From: Fibrobacter sp. UWR3
GTDB taxonomy: Bacteria; Fibrobacterota; Fibrobacteria; Fibrobacterales; Fibrobacteraceae
DNA length: 64,000 nucleotides
Assembly (NCBI RefSeq): GCF_900143055.1
Contig: NZ_FRCW01000007.1
Coordinates: forward strand, 148,188 to 212,187
Direction of reading: 5' to 3'
The position numbers and the translations under genes were made by a program. Position 1 is the first letter of the stretch. Each line of letters starts with the position of its first letter. A model generated the notes under the pieces. The model worked only from the letters and a program-made list of their open reading frames with translations, did not search any database and was not told the origin of the DNA. Below are positions 41,501-48,393 of the stretch, piece by piece.

Positions 41501-41697
41501 GAGAGGAATTGAAAAAGACTTATAGGGAGGAACCGGCCTACAAAGGAAAATATGTAATTAGTCAAATGGTTCGAAACCAGATGGATGAAAAAACGAATGT
41601 GGATGCAACCGTTGAGAATTATTTTGTGATTCCTGATTCAAGTAGTGTTGAAATAATCCGTTCTTGTGTAATGGGGGAGGGTGATACATGGCTGTGA
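38551..41697 (+). CDS. HerA/DUF87-type ATPase
   Basis: The product has 1048 residues. The N-terminal 470 residues hold an unrecognised domain and a Ser/Thr/Gly-rich segment (residues about 230-305, GKSSSTSRNVGLSF and SSSQSSSDSHSVSQTYSK). The ATPase domain has a Walker A at about 477 (GITGSGKTTTVKRIL) and a Walker B at about 729 (LLVIEEAHRLL). A sensor/finger region follows (EMRSYGQGVIVAEQIP), then NKIIQRLVAADDQ. This is the HerA-FtsK hexameric translocase pattern. Relatives pump DNA or protein in conjugation, repair and phage-defence systems. Its end overlaps the toxin gene by 10 nt. A second ATG at 38578 is possible. Confidence 0.85.
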   Translation: MLRKGSSEDMANPENLKRQFEEDTANVAEQTVLFLQTMHPAYMVSSSKDELKRISYSDSNVILDAFTYYRIASCSVENIDDLYLYLNEKMVNVFTALYSFEKPVLYGIISYEGQANLVIGIYDDADEDYKIRNIVEGLLNGIELNPYVPSFSKRKECEKNVGFISAIPSVKIGEEKPKFSISALMKSLNGQNYTMLFVARPILQDTISHKYGEIINIRDACFAVSKRNVSRQRGFTRTEGETNGKTITDSHTVGKSSSTSRNVGLSFVLSAGKSWSSSQSSSDSHSVSQTYSKSISEAVNRTEGISSEVQNGFALEMMEYANKAIERLKQGRSNGMWETVISYSAESPFVAGVIKACISGEIAKPNPDILPLVSREYLLSKEEARKNSLILPKIIKGEKECSSLCTALTSEELGMICSIPTESVPDFELKKSKVYPIVSDRIEGVCLGTLADGCKVFNHMPFSLSHEDLAKHTFVCGITGSGKTTTVKRILREANVPFLVIESAKKEYRNIKLQDGNHPRVYTLGKPEINCPRINPFYIQCGISPQMHIDFLKDLFSASFSFYGPMPYILEKCLHLIYQKKGWNLTLGFHPYLVNRNKSADLFDADYMRDKYNLSAHKYLFPTMQDLKDEIKRYIEDELQYDGDVAGNVKTAILTRLENLCSGPKGYMFNTSEYANMETLLNENAVFELEGLADDADKAFCVGLLVVLINEYRQVNKEINGSRKKLNHLLVIEEAHRLLKNVETERISEDMGNPKGKAVEHFSNMIAEMRSYGQGVIVAEQIPTKLAPDIIKNSSNKIIQRLVAADDQCVVANTIGMTEKESIYIGNLATGQALCHKEGMSLPVNVAINPIDEVIVSDGMLYGKDVAGRLHRINVSMAKECVAEKLDLLSLQLLNSILIQEYDIVKESIVTLRKKCQTYLVKNNVDFILCENENAIYAELFSEGIAKYLMNGVYSVKSLIGDEMMDVLNELLENPQLSVLERLREELKKTYREEPAYKGKYVISQMVRNQMDEKTNVDATVENYFVIPDSSSVEIIRSCVMGEGDTWL

Positions 41698-42440
41698 GTC
41701 TTATTGCTGCTGCTAAATCTGGTGCTATGAAAGTTGCAGAAAATGCGAACAAGGCAATTGGTGAATTTAATTCTTTGGAGAAAAAAGAATTCCAAACACA
41801 TGAATTGCATAATATTGATAAGAATGGCAAAGCATTGCTTCCTGATGTTGAAAAGGCGAAACATGTGTCATTGGAATCAGTTGTGTTAGAAAATAAGGAA
41901 TTGGCTGAAAGGCTAGAGCCTTTAGATAAATTTAGGTTGCCAAATGAATTGGAACAACAGGAAATAAAAGAAAAGACTGGGATGACGGATGCAAATTTAC
42001 GGCGATGCACTATAAATGAAGATGGAAGCGTTGTTAGGTTAAGATGCGTTAATGACGAGTTTGTCGGGCATAATCATCCGGAAACTGGCATACCATATAA
42101 GGAAAAATATGTTGATTATGAATCTTTTAAATTAAGAGTTGGCGTGCCGGAATTTCCTTCTGTTGTAGAGTGCTATTTGCCCAAAGAACTTCGTTTTGCT
42201 ACGGAAAAAGAACAATTTGGTTATTTGAATAAAAACTTAGGGAAGATTATTGAAGATAATCCGAGTAAAAAGACTATATTTAATGAACGGCAAGTGATGC
42301 AAATAGAACAGGGGTATAAACCGCAAGGATATACATGGCATCATACGGAGGATGTTTGTAAAATGCAATTAGTTAAAACCGATATTCACTCACAGACACG
42401 CCACACAGGAGGAATGTCAATGTGGGCTGGAGGATACTAG
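41688..42440 (+). CDS. WHH-type HNH/ENDO VII nuclease toxin
   Basis: The product has 250 residues. The C-terminal 45 residues carry GYTWHHTEDVCKMQLVKTDI and HSQTRHTGG. This is the WHH family (HNH/ENDO VII superfamily) described as toxin tips of polymorphic bacterial toxins, with Trp217-His218-His219. The N-terminal 200 residues are not a classical secreted-toxin stalk and begin with a hydrophobic-to-amphipathic helix (SLIAAAKSGAMKVAENANKA). GGGGGAGG lies within the ATPase gene at 41673-41680, 7 nt before this ATG. The likely action is DNA or RNA cleavage. The SUKH-type protein encoded 1 nt downstream would neutralise it. Confidence 0.82.
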   Translation: MAVSLIAAAKSGAMKVAENANKAIGEFNSLEKKEFQTHELHNIDKNGKALLPDVEKAKHVSLESVVLENKELAERLEPLDKFRLPNELEQQEIKEKTGMTDANLRRCTINEDGSVVRLRCVNDEFVGHNHPETGIPYKEKYVDYESFKLRVGVPEFPSVVECYLPKELRFATEKEQFGYLNKNLGKIIEDNPSKKTIFNERQVMQIEQGYKPQGYTWHHTEDVCKMQLVKTDIHSQTRHTGGMSMWAGGY

Positions 42441-42441
42441 A

Positions 42442-42846
42442 ATGAGTAAAACAATTTCATGGAAATTTAGTCAACCGTTAACCAATGCGAATGTGTTGGA
42501 TGATTTTGAGATAGACTACTGCTTTAAAATGGAGTCTGATTTCAAAGAGTTTATAAAAAATAATAATGCAGCATACCCGAGTCCGAATGCTTTTGATAAA
42601 CCATGTAAGAATCTTGTTTTTTCTAATCTTCTTTCTTTTAATAAAGAAGACGACGAGTCTGTTTATTCGGTAATAAACTTGTTTGTGAAAAATGGGAAAT
42701 TGACGATGCTTCCTTTTGCGACAGATGGCTTTGGAAACATGATTTGTATAAAAGGAAAACAAATTTTGTTTTGGAATCACGAAAATGGAAATGCTCAAAT
42801 TGTTGCAGATTCCTTAGGGACTTTTTTACAAATGTTGCATGAGTGA
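42442..42846 (+). CDS. SUKH/SMI1-KNR4-type immunity protein
   Basis: The product has 134 residues. The pattern LPFATDGFGNMICIKGKQIL, FWNHENG and ADSLGTFLQML is the core of the SMI1/KNR4 (SUKH) superfamily, a large group of immunity proteins that bind nuclease toxins. The N-terminal part (FKEFIKNNNAAYPSPNAF) fits too. It starts one base after the WHH toxin stop, the usual toxin-immunity order. It is the last gene of the cluster. Confidence 0.75.
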   Translation: MSKTISWKFSQPLTNANVLDDFEIDYCFKMESDFKEFIKNNNAAYPSPNAFDKPCKNLVFSNLLSFNKEDDESVYSVINLFVKNGKLTMLPFATDGFGNMICIKGKQILFWNHENGNAQIVADSLGTFLQMLHE

Positions 42847-42957
42847 TATCAGTTATTAAGCCCTACAAAATTCCACATAACAATTTGTGTTTTCCCTCCG
42901 ATTACATAGGTGGATTTTGTTGCTAGCATTCATTCTTCCATGATTCATTAGAATTTC

Positions 42958-43033
42958 TCACCCCCTATACACTCCCGCGGCCTTCTCGAACTGGTCCTTG
43001 AACCAGAGGCGCAGTTCGCGCGGGGCGAGGATC
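42958..43033 (-). pseudogene. Remnant of a WYL-gene 3' end
   Basis: Read on the minus strand, 25 codons up to TGA give ILAPRELRLWFKDQFEKAAG and VYRG. This matches the C terminus of the intact WYL protein at 46847-47794 (VLAPRELRLWFKEQFEKAGK-VYGG). Nothing upstream continues the frame. It is a truncated copy separated from the intact gene by 3.8 kb. Confidence 0.85.
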
Positions 43034-43066
43034 TATAAACGTTAGCCCAGAATTGCGCAGTCCACA

Positions 43067-43106
43067 AAAGAACCGATGGCTGTTATGCCATCGGTTCATA
43101 TTTTTT
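43067..43106. terminator. Strong hairpin terminator between the cluster and the FISUMP/PIN pair
   Basis: AACCGATGGC (43071-43080) pairs with GCCATCGGTT (43087-43096) around TGTTAT. T-rich sequence follows on the plus side and CTTTT on the minus side, so it can end the minus-strand FISUMP gene and read-through from the left. Confidence 0.8.
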
Positions 43107-43113
43107 AGAGTGA

Positions 43114-43677
43114 TCACTCGTTCGCTGTAGTTCGCTTAAAAGTGCCAAAAACCGGTTTGGTGGTCAATACCTCGTCGCAGACCAGCCTTACGCTAAACAA
43201 GTCACGCAATGGCGCCGGGTACCGGAAGCTAATGCCCTTGGCATCGATGACGCAGAATTGCCGGTCCTTATTTTTGCCTTCGGTCGATGTCCAGAAGTAG
43301 GCCCCCTGCCCCTCTTCCCAGAAATCCATTTGCGATTCGGAACCGAATCCGCCAAATTGCAAAGAGAGATTTCGTTCAAGGAGCCTGCCCGCAAGCATTT
43401 CGACCCAGCTCATTGCATTTGCCGAAGTCTCAAGACTTTTGTAGAGCTTGGCATAGTCGGCTGCCGAGGGAATATGCCATCCGAGAGGGCAAAGCTCATC
43501 AAGAGCATCCTTGCTGTAAAGGTAGCCGTTCTTTTCGAACGAAGAGTAACGATCATTGTACATATAGGACGAATCCTCGATGTGGTAACGAAGGTTTTCT
43601 GCGAACCAAAGCTGGCTTCCAATCCGGACCAGATTGTATTCCTTGCCATCGCGATTATCAACGTATTTTAGTGTCAT
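43114..43677 (-). CDS. FISUMP-domain protein without signal peptide
   Basis: The product has 187 residues. The whole protein is one FISUMP domain: YVDNRDGKEYNLVRIGSQLW, FAENLRYH, LCPLGWHIPSAADY, YFWTSTEG and VRLVCD. Unlike the secreted versions it starts directly with the domain and has no signal peptide, so it should stay in the cytoplasm. AAGGATTTTTAA precedes the ATG. It follows the PIN gene by 25 nt on the same strand and is probably cotranscribed. Confidence 0.8.
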   Translation of the reverse strand: MTLKYVDNRDGKEYNLVRIGSQLWFAENLRYHIEDSSYMYNDRYSSFEKNGYLYSKDALDELCPLGWHIPSAADYAKLYKSLETSANAMSWVEMLAGRLLERNLSLQFGGFGSESQMDFWEEGQGAYFWTSTEGKNKDRQFCVIDAKGISFRYPAPLRDLFSVRLVCDEVLTTKPVFGTFKRTTANE

Positions 43678-43702
43678 TTAAAAATCCTTGTTGAATTGTG
43701 AG

Positions 43703-44410
43703 TTAGAGATTGCCAAAGAACCTGCCTACGCCCTTAAGGAACCTGCCCTTTTCGGCAATCTTTTTGATCAGATTGCCGCAATCATCGCAGTGGATCGGGA
43801 TAGCAATTCCTTTGGTTTCAAGGAAGTACCTATGCGCCGCAGACAGGTAGAAGGGCTTGCCGCACGTTACGCAGTAGCGCTGTTCTGCCGGAGCCTTCGC
43901 CTGGTCATTCTTTGGCTGCTTTGCCCAGTTAGTATTGATGAAGCCGTTCGGCTCTTGATACCATACGAGAATCTGTCGATAAGAATGTACCGCTTGACTA
44001 TAATTGAGCCGGTCAACATCTTCAAGCAACCCCTTGTCAGCGGAGAGCAAGATGATATTTTCGGTTAGACGCCTTGACGTGAATGTTGATAAGAAATCGT
44101 GATCGGCGAACGAAGCATCGTCCCCCTCAATTCTGATCAATTTCTGGGCGACAAGGCTGTTAATGTCGTTGATTGCCTTCTGTGCCCTGCATGCAACGGC
44201 CAGCTTGTCTGTTGCGTTTGCCAGCTTACGCAACTCGGCCATTACTGAACCAAGCACGATGAGCTTGCGATTACACTGTGCAAGACGCGGAAAAATGATT
44301 TCTTTGCATTTTTCCCAGGAATTCTGGAGAAAAATGTTTGTATCCGCGTAAAGTTTATAGGTCGAGAGAATCTTTAGCATATAGTCATTGGAACTTACAC
44401 GAATGTTCAT
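43703..44410 (-). CDS. PIN-domain protein with C-terminal zinc ribbon
   Basis: The product has 235 residues. A PIN-like ribonuclease fold is suggested by YADTNIFLQN with the first acidic residue, a conserved Glu in SVMAELRKLA, and the late acidic pair in ENIILLSADKGLLEDVDRL. The C-terminal 60 residues carry CVTCGKPFY and HCDDCGN, a zinc ribbon. The start is ATG 44410 with AAAGGAG. PIN proteins often act as RNA-cleaving toxins; no VapB-like partner is present and the FISUMP gene takes its place. Confidence 0.7.
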   Translation of the reverse strand: MNIRVSSNDYMLKILSTYKLYADTNIFLQNSWEKCKEIIFPRLAQCNRKLIVLGSVMAELRKLANATDKLAVACRAQKAINDINSLVAQKLIRIEGDDASFADHDFLSTFTSRRLTENIILLSADKGLLEDVDRLNYSQAVHSYRQILVWYQEPNGFINTNWAKQPKNDQAKAPAEQRYCVTCGKPFYLSAAHRYFLETKGIAIPIHCDDCGNLIKKIAEKGRFLKGVGRFFGNL

Positions 44411-44604
44411 TCGTATACTCCTTTGTCGCCACAAGGGCGACTTGTTGAAAGTTTAACAACCAGCGAAGTGGTACTTCGCAATAGGTTGAGTGATATAATT
44501 TGAAAAAAGAGGGAGATACTTTGCAAGCGGCTTAGGCGTCGTGCCGCTTTGCAGCATCTCGATTCAAGTCCTTATGACAGCTAGTAAATAAGAAGAGTCA
44601 AAAA
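44411..44604. other. Hairpin-rich gap upstream of the PIN gene
   Basis: Consecutive hairpins occur: GTCGCC/GGGCGAC (44425-44441), TTGTT/AACAA, GCGAAGT/ACTTCGC (44463-44479) and GCAAGCGGC/GCCGCTTTGC (44523-44552). No tRNA passes inspection. It may be an RNA leader of the PIN gene or a small RNA. Confidence 0.4.
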
Positions 44605-44691
44605 ATGCCCGGGCTTATGAAAAAGGCAAAAAATGCTGTCTTGAGTCGTGGACTTGCTGGTGTTATGACGATTCAGAGGATTAAAGTTTAA
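44605..44691 (+). CDS. Possible 28-residue basic peptide
   Basis: ATG 44605 to TAA 44691 encodes a basic amphipathic peptide (MPGLMKKAKNAVLSRG then LAGVMTIQRIKV). The ribosome binding site is poor. It is recorded only because the surrounding 430-nt gap has no other candidate and such peptides accompany some nuclease loci. Confidence 0.2.
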   Translation: MPGLMKKAKNAVLSRGLAGVMTIQRIKV

Positions 44692-44840
44692 TCGTATCTA
44701 CCACAGCCATCTCCTTTTACCTAAAATCTATATAAATCTTTCTTTCTTGAAAGGGCGAATGTGGCATTTTGCCGAATTTATACACATGTTTAACATGAAA
44801 AAATATTGAGTGTAAGACACTCTTTGGAGGCTTCTTATTC

Positions 44841-46358
44841 TCACTTGCTCTTTGGCTCTTCTAAAGCGCTGCTAAATCTCAGTTCCCACATTTTGAAGCC
44901 AGAATCCTTTAATTTTTTTCTATTCCAAAGTTGCCATATTTCTCTATTTTCTTTATTTATAAAAATAGATTCTTTCATCATTTTGGCGTATCCACGCTTG
45001 TCTTTATCATTATAAAAACGCCAATAAATAGATTTTAATGTTTTTCCAATACCATAAGCCTTTTCTAACTTTTTTGACTTGTATTTTTCTTCTAAAAAAT
45101 CATTAAATTCATCAGTAGAAACATTTTGTTCTCCTTTAAACATTTCATCTTCAAGATCTTTTTTTTGATCAATATATTTAAAAAAAGATGGTATTAAGGT
45201 GTGCGCTATATATAGATGTTCAGGATGAATCATATCCAACATAAGCTCTATACACATTGCTTTTTTTTCATTTATTCGCTCTTGTAGTGTTTGATATGCA
45301 TTTTTTTCACCGATTTCACATTCTAAACGATTAAGAGTATTTCGCATTTTCACGCATTTTTTTAGACAAACGAATAACAAGTATGCGTCTTCATGATTTA
45401 GAGTCATGCCATTAGAAAATAGCGAATCAAAAGGGTCAAGATGCAACGGATGATTCAGCAATTTTTCTAGATGCGAAGAATCGAAGAAAGCATCATAAGA
45501 AATAAATTTTTCAGTTAGCAATTTATTAAATTGTTTATTATCGTCAAAATGCCTTTCACAAATATCGTATAAGTCTCCTAAAATTGACCCTTTTTTGCCA
45601 ATATCGCCAATATTGTCAATGCATATTTTCAAATCATCTTCATCTCGAATAGAATCGCTTGAAATCTCGAAAATTTCATTCGTAATGTTATTTGTGCAAG
45701 AAATTACATCTTTTTTTATTCCTTTTGTTTCAATCCATTCATTAAATGTTTTATAGTCAAAGTCGCAGGTTTGTTTTCGCTCGTTTATTTCAAATTCTGT
45801 AGATGTGTCTACGAATACAATTTTTTGTGGATTTAATTTTTCAACAATTGTAACGAGTGCTTTAAAATATTTGTTAAAGTCATTACCACAGGGAATTTCA
45901 TTTCTCTTTATGGTTCCATTCTTAATTCGGTCAAATCTATCATAAACAAAATTACAGTACGAAATTTTTTTAAGACTTGATCCTTTTAGATAAGTATGAA
46001 TCTTTTGCGGATAGGCAAATGTTGGTCGTTCTTTTTTATCATCCAAATTCATTTCATTTTTTATTTCATCTCGAATTTTCCTTTTAGTTGTATCTCTATT
46101 GCAGTAAGAAATGATTTGGGTGCAATAATTTACTTTAGGAAAAACTTCTGTTTCTTCTAAAAACCGTTTATCAAGAGGAAGTTTACAATCGCCAATGAAT
46201 AATATTTTCTCCTCTGCATCACCATACCCATCTCCGATAAACGGAGTGTAAGATGCTTTTTCAAAAATAACGGCCTTAATTTTGTCGTTCATTAAAGCCT
46301 TCTTGATATCGACGTTTTTGTCCGGATTCATTTCTAACTTTTCATCGTTACTGGCCAT
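44841..46358 (-). CDS. AT-rich orphan protein with possible uracil-glycosylase-like N domain
   Basis: The product has 505 residues and the gene is strongly AT-rich. The N-terminal third (TPFIGDGYGDAEEKILFIGD, then KKISYCNFVYDRF and FKALVTIVEKLNPQKIVFVD) follows the order of a loosely defined uracil-DNA-glycosylase-like family. In those proteins a glycine-rich GE/GD loop, a YNYV-like strand and a P-x-I-V-F strand recur. The other two thirds are helical, Lys/Glu/Asp-rich and unrecognised. No signal peptide. The gene has no close partner; it lies between the hairpin-rich gap and the acidic miniprotein. Confidence 0.45.
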   Translation of the reverse strand: MASNDEKLEMNPDKNVDIKKALMNDKIKAVIFEKASYTPFIGDGYGDAEEKILFIGDCKLPLDKRFLEETEVFPKVNYCTQIISYCNRDTTKRKIRDEIKNEMNLDDKKERPTFAYPQKIHTYLKGSSLKKISYCNFVYDRFDRIKNGTIKRNEIPCGNDFNKYFKALVTIVEKLNPQKIVFVDTSTEFEINERKQTCDFDYKTFNEWIETKGIKKDVISCTNNITNEIFEISSDSIRDEDDLKICIDNIGDIGKKGSILGDLYDICERHFDDNKQFNKLLTEKFISYDAFFDSSHLEKLLNHPLHLDPFDSLFSNGMTLNHEDAYLLFVCLKKCVKMRNTLNRLECEIGEKNAYQTLQERINEKKAMCIELMLDMIHPEHLYIAHTLIPSFFKYIDQKKDLEDEMFKGEQNVSTDEFNDFLEEKYKSKKLEKAYGIGKTLKSIYWRFYNDKDKRGYAKMMKESIFINKENREIWQLWNRKKLKDSGFKMWELRFSSALEEPKSK

Positions 46359-46626
46359 AATACAACTACTCCTACTTTCTTATCAATATAGTATTCCATA
46401 TCAAAAAAGTGAAAACGAGTCCAATTTTAGTTGGTTTTAGATGTTATACATCTGATAATTTGAAGGTTGCATCAAAAAATTATAGACGAGGCTCCCCCAA
46501 AAAGGTACTTTTCTAAAAAAGGAAATTTATTTCTAGAGGCGCTTACTCCCTCACCACCCCGAAGCAAGCGCCGAAACCACAAGGGGGTGGACTAACTGAG
46601 CGGCTCGCCGCCCAAAGGATAAAAAA

Positions 46627-46728
46627 ATGACAGATCGCGAGGAAGCCGAATTCCGCGAAGAAGCCGATGGCCTGTTCGACAACATGGACCGCGACGAGAT
46701 GGAAGATTGGTTCGAAGGTGACGACTAA
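46627..46728 (+). CDS. Acidic 33-residue miniprotein
   Basis: ATG 46627 is preceded by AAAGGAT at a suitable distance. It encodes 33 residues that are mostly Asp/Glu (MTDREEAEFREEADGLFDNM and onward, ending WFEGDD). A strong intrinsic terminator follows at 46783-46818, so it has its own transcription unit. Such acidic peptides can mimic DNA or inhibit DNA-binding proteins, which is speculation. No family recognised. Confidence 0.5.
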   Translation: MTDREEAEFREEADGLFDNMDRDEMEDWFEGDD

Positions 46729-46782
46729 ATCGACGATGTGACTGACTAATACATTGTCCTGACAGACACACTGCAGCGTGAA

Positions 46783-46818
46783 AGTGGCTCCGTGACTATG
46801 GGGCCACTATTTTTTTTT
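46783..46818 (+). terminator. Terminator after the acidic miniprotein
   Basis: AGTGGCTCC (46783-46791) pairs with GGGGCCACT (46800-46808). A run of nine Ts follows after one A. Confidence 0.85.
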
Positions 46819-46846
46819 GGGGGGGGGCTATCCTATTGACTGTTCA

Positions 46847-47794
46847 TCACCCGCCGTACACCTTTCCCGCCTTCTCGAACTGCTCCTTGAACCACAGGCG
46901 CAGTTCCCGCGGGGCGAGGACATCGGCGTCGCTCAGGAACTGCGGAAAGTACACCTTTGCGAGTTTCTCGGAGCACTCGAAGGTGTAGGTGCCGGCGCTG
47001 TTTACCTCGGCGGTTGCGGCAGCTTGCGCTGATCCGCTTTCGCCAAAGGCAATCACTTTCGGACGGTTGGTGGTGAGCTTGTTGTAGCGCGTGGCACCTT
47101 CTTCGGTGAGTTTCACTTTGATGCTTTGTCCGTAACACAGGAACGGGTCGAAGTGCTCACGGAATACTTCCGCCTGGTGCGAGAGCTCAAAGTTTTCGCA
47201 GTGGAACGCCTTGCTCGCGGTGTCGGGGGCGACTCCCCGGATGTGGTAGAGCCGCAGTGAATGGAATCGCGCACTGGCAGCGGCGCACTCTACTTTGTCG
47301 TCGCACACCACCACGTATGCCCGCACCTGCGACGGCGAGAACGCCAAGAAGCATGGCGAAACGCACTTTCGTTCTCCGCGGTAGGTGAGTGAAACATTGG
47401 TGCGGGACTCCGCGGCGGCATTCAGCTTGTCCAGTTCGTTGCGAAAAATGAAGCATTCGCGCTTGCCGCGGGGCATGTTCACGTAGCATTCAAAGTAGTA
47501 GCGGCAGAGGGTCGCGATTTTGGTGCCCGCGTTCTTGGTAAATGAATTCGCGAAGTTCGCAAAGCTTTCGCCTGTCTGGTTCAGCGAGAACTGCAACGGC
47601 GGCACATTTTTGTACAAAGTATCGTCGGCGCCGATTCTGGTCGGGTCGGGCGGCGCAAATTCCGCATAGCGGGCGAGTATCCTGTTGCATAGGTCGCTCA
47701 GGCTCTTGAGTCCGTAATCTTCGGCGTCGAGTTCCATTTGCGAACGCAGCAGGTGCGATACGGCGACTTTGATTTTCTTCGATACGTTAATCAT
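46847..47794 (-). CDS. WYL-domain regulator
   Basis: The product has 315 residues. An N-terminal helical region (residues 1-100) precedes a WYL-like domain: FIFRNELDKLNAAAESRTNV, SPCFLAFSPSQVRAYVVVCD and RFHSLRLYHIRGV. The C-terminal wing ends LAPRELRLWFKEQFEKAGK. WYL proteins bind nucleic acid or nucleotides and often regulate defence or mobile loci. TATCTTT ends 5 nt before the ATG with no ribosome binding site. A broken copy of its 3' end lies at 42958-43033, so this gene family has been duplicated around the accessory region. Confidence 0.75.
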   Translation of the reverse strand: MINVSKKIKVAVSHLLRSQMELDAEDYGLKSLSDLCNRILARYAEFAPPDPTRIGADDTLYKNVPPLQFSLNQTGESFANFANSFTKNAGTKIATLCRYYFECYVNMPRGKRECFIFRNELDKLNAAAESRTNVSLTYRGERKCVSPCFLAFSPSQVRAYVVVCDDKVECAAASARFHSLRLYHIRGVAPDTASKAFHCENFELSHQAEVFREHFDPFLCYGQSIKVKLTEEGATRYNKLTTNRPKVIAFGESGSAQAAATAEVNSAGTYTFECSEKLAKVYFPQFLSDADVLAPRELRLWFKEQFEKAGKVYGG

Positions 47795-47989
47795 GCCATA
47801 AAGATACATTTCAAAACGCCTTAAAGGAACCCTTGTGTCACAAAAACGAAAGTTCCAAAAAATAGGCCCCGCTATAAATAATGTCGCGAAATTTTGCTGT
47901 TTTCGCTAATTTGCGAATCCGTAAAAGTTCCTGCCTGTAGAACAAAAAAATAATGCCTGTTTGAGCAATCGCCATCCGAGGCTAAATTA

Positions 47990-48046
47990 GTAGGGATTCC
48001 CACCTTGCTTCGACAACGCTCAGCACAGGTTGCGGGAATGACAAGG
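47990..48046. repeat. REP-like element GCTTCGACAACGCTCAGC
   Basis: GGGATTCCCACC, GCTTCGACAACGCTCAGC and GTTGCGGGAATGAC form a palindromic repeat just before the ribosome binding site of the next gene. The GCTTCGAC core resembles the copy at 2621. Confidence 0.5.
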
Positions 48047-48054
48047 AGGCCGTT

Positions 48055-48378
48055 ATGGCAAAGAAAGAAGAAATCGAAATTGAAACCGAAGAATCGTCAA
48101 GCATCCTCGACGACATCTATGACCTAGCACACGACATTTTCCCCGATGCGACCGAAAGGTTCCACAGGAAGGTGGGCGACCTGCTGGAAGGCGCCGCAAA
48201 CTACATCGAAAACATCACGCCCTCGTGGGAAGCGGGTTGCGACCGCATCTTCAACAAGGTGATGAACTTTTTGGACGGTGCCGAGGAAAAGAGCCTGAAG
48301 GCTATCGATAGGGTGCAGCATAGCCCGGTGGGAGCTGCCATCGACCAGATATACAAAAGGAACCATCCCGATTTGTGA
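48055..48378 (+). CDS. Small helical protein of unknown function
   Basis: This 107-residue soluble protein has an acidic N terminus (EIEIETEESSSILDDIYDLA), predicted helices and a C-terminal IYKRNHPDL. AAGGAGG precedes the ATG. It converges on the sigma-like gene with a shared hairpin. I do not recognise a family. Codon use matches the core genome. Confidence 0.55.
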   Translation: MAKKEEIEIETEESSSILDDIYDLAHDIFPDATERFHRKVGDLLEGAANYIENITPSWEAGCDRIFNKVMNFLDGAEEKSLKAIDRVQHSPVGAAIDQIYKRNHPDL

Positions 48379-48387
48379 GATGGTTCC
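48355..48387 (-). terminator. Terminator of the sigma-like gene
   Basis: On the minus strand GGAACCATC and GATGGTTCC (48387-48379 and 48367-48359) pair, followed by TTTTG. The hairpin overlaps the last codons of the convergent gene. Confidence 0.7.
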
Positions 48388-48393
48388 CTAAGC

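Noticed and set aside
44521..44580. tRNA-like segment
   Set aside because: CTCGATTCAAGTCC recalls a T-arm, but no acceptor stem or anticodon arm can be drawn.
35240..47000. Insertion sequence or phage integrase in the accessory region
   Set aside because: No transposase, integrase or relaxase gene is visible; only composition and the broken WYL copy hint at transfer.
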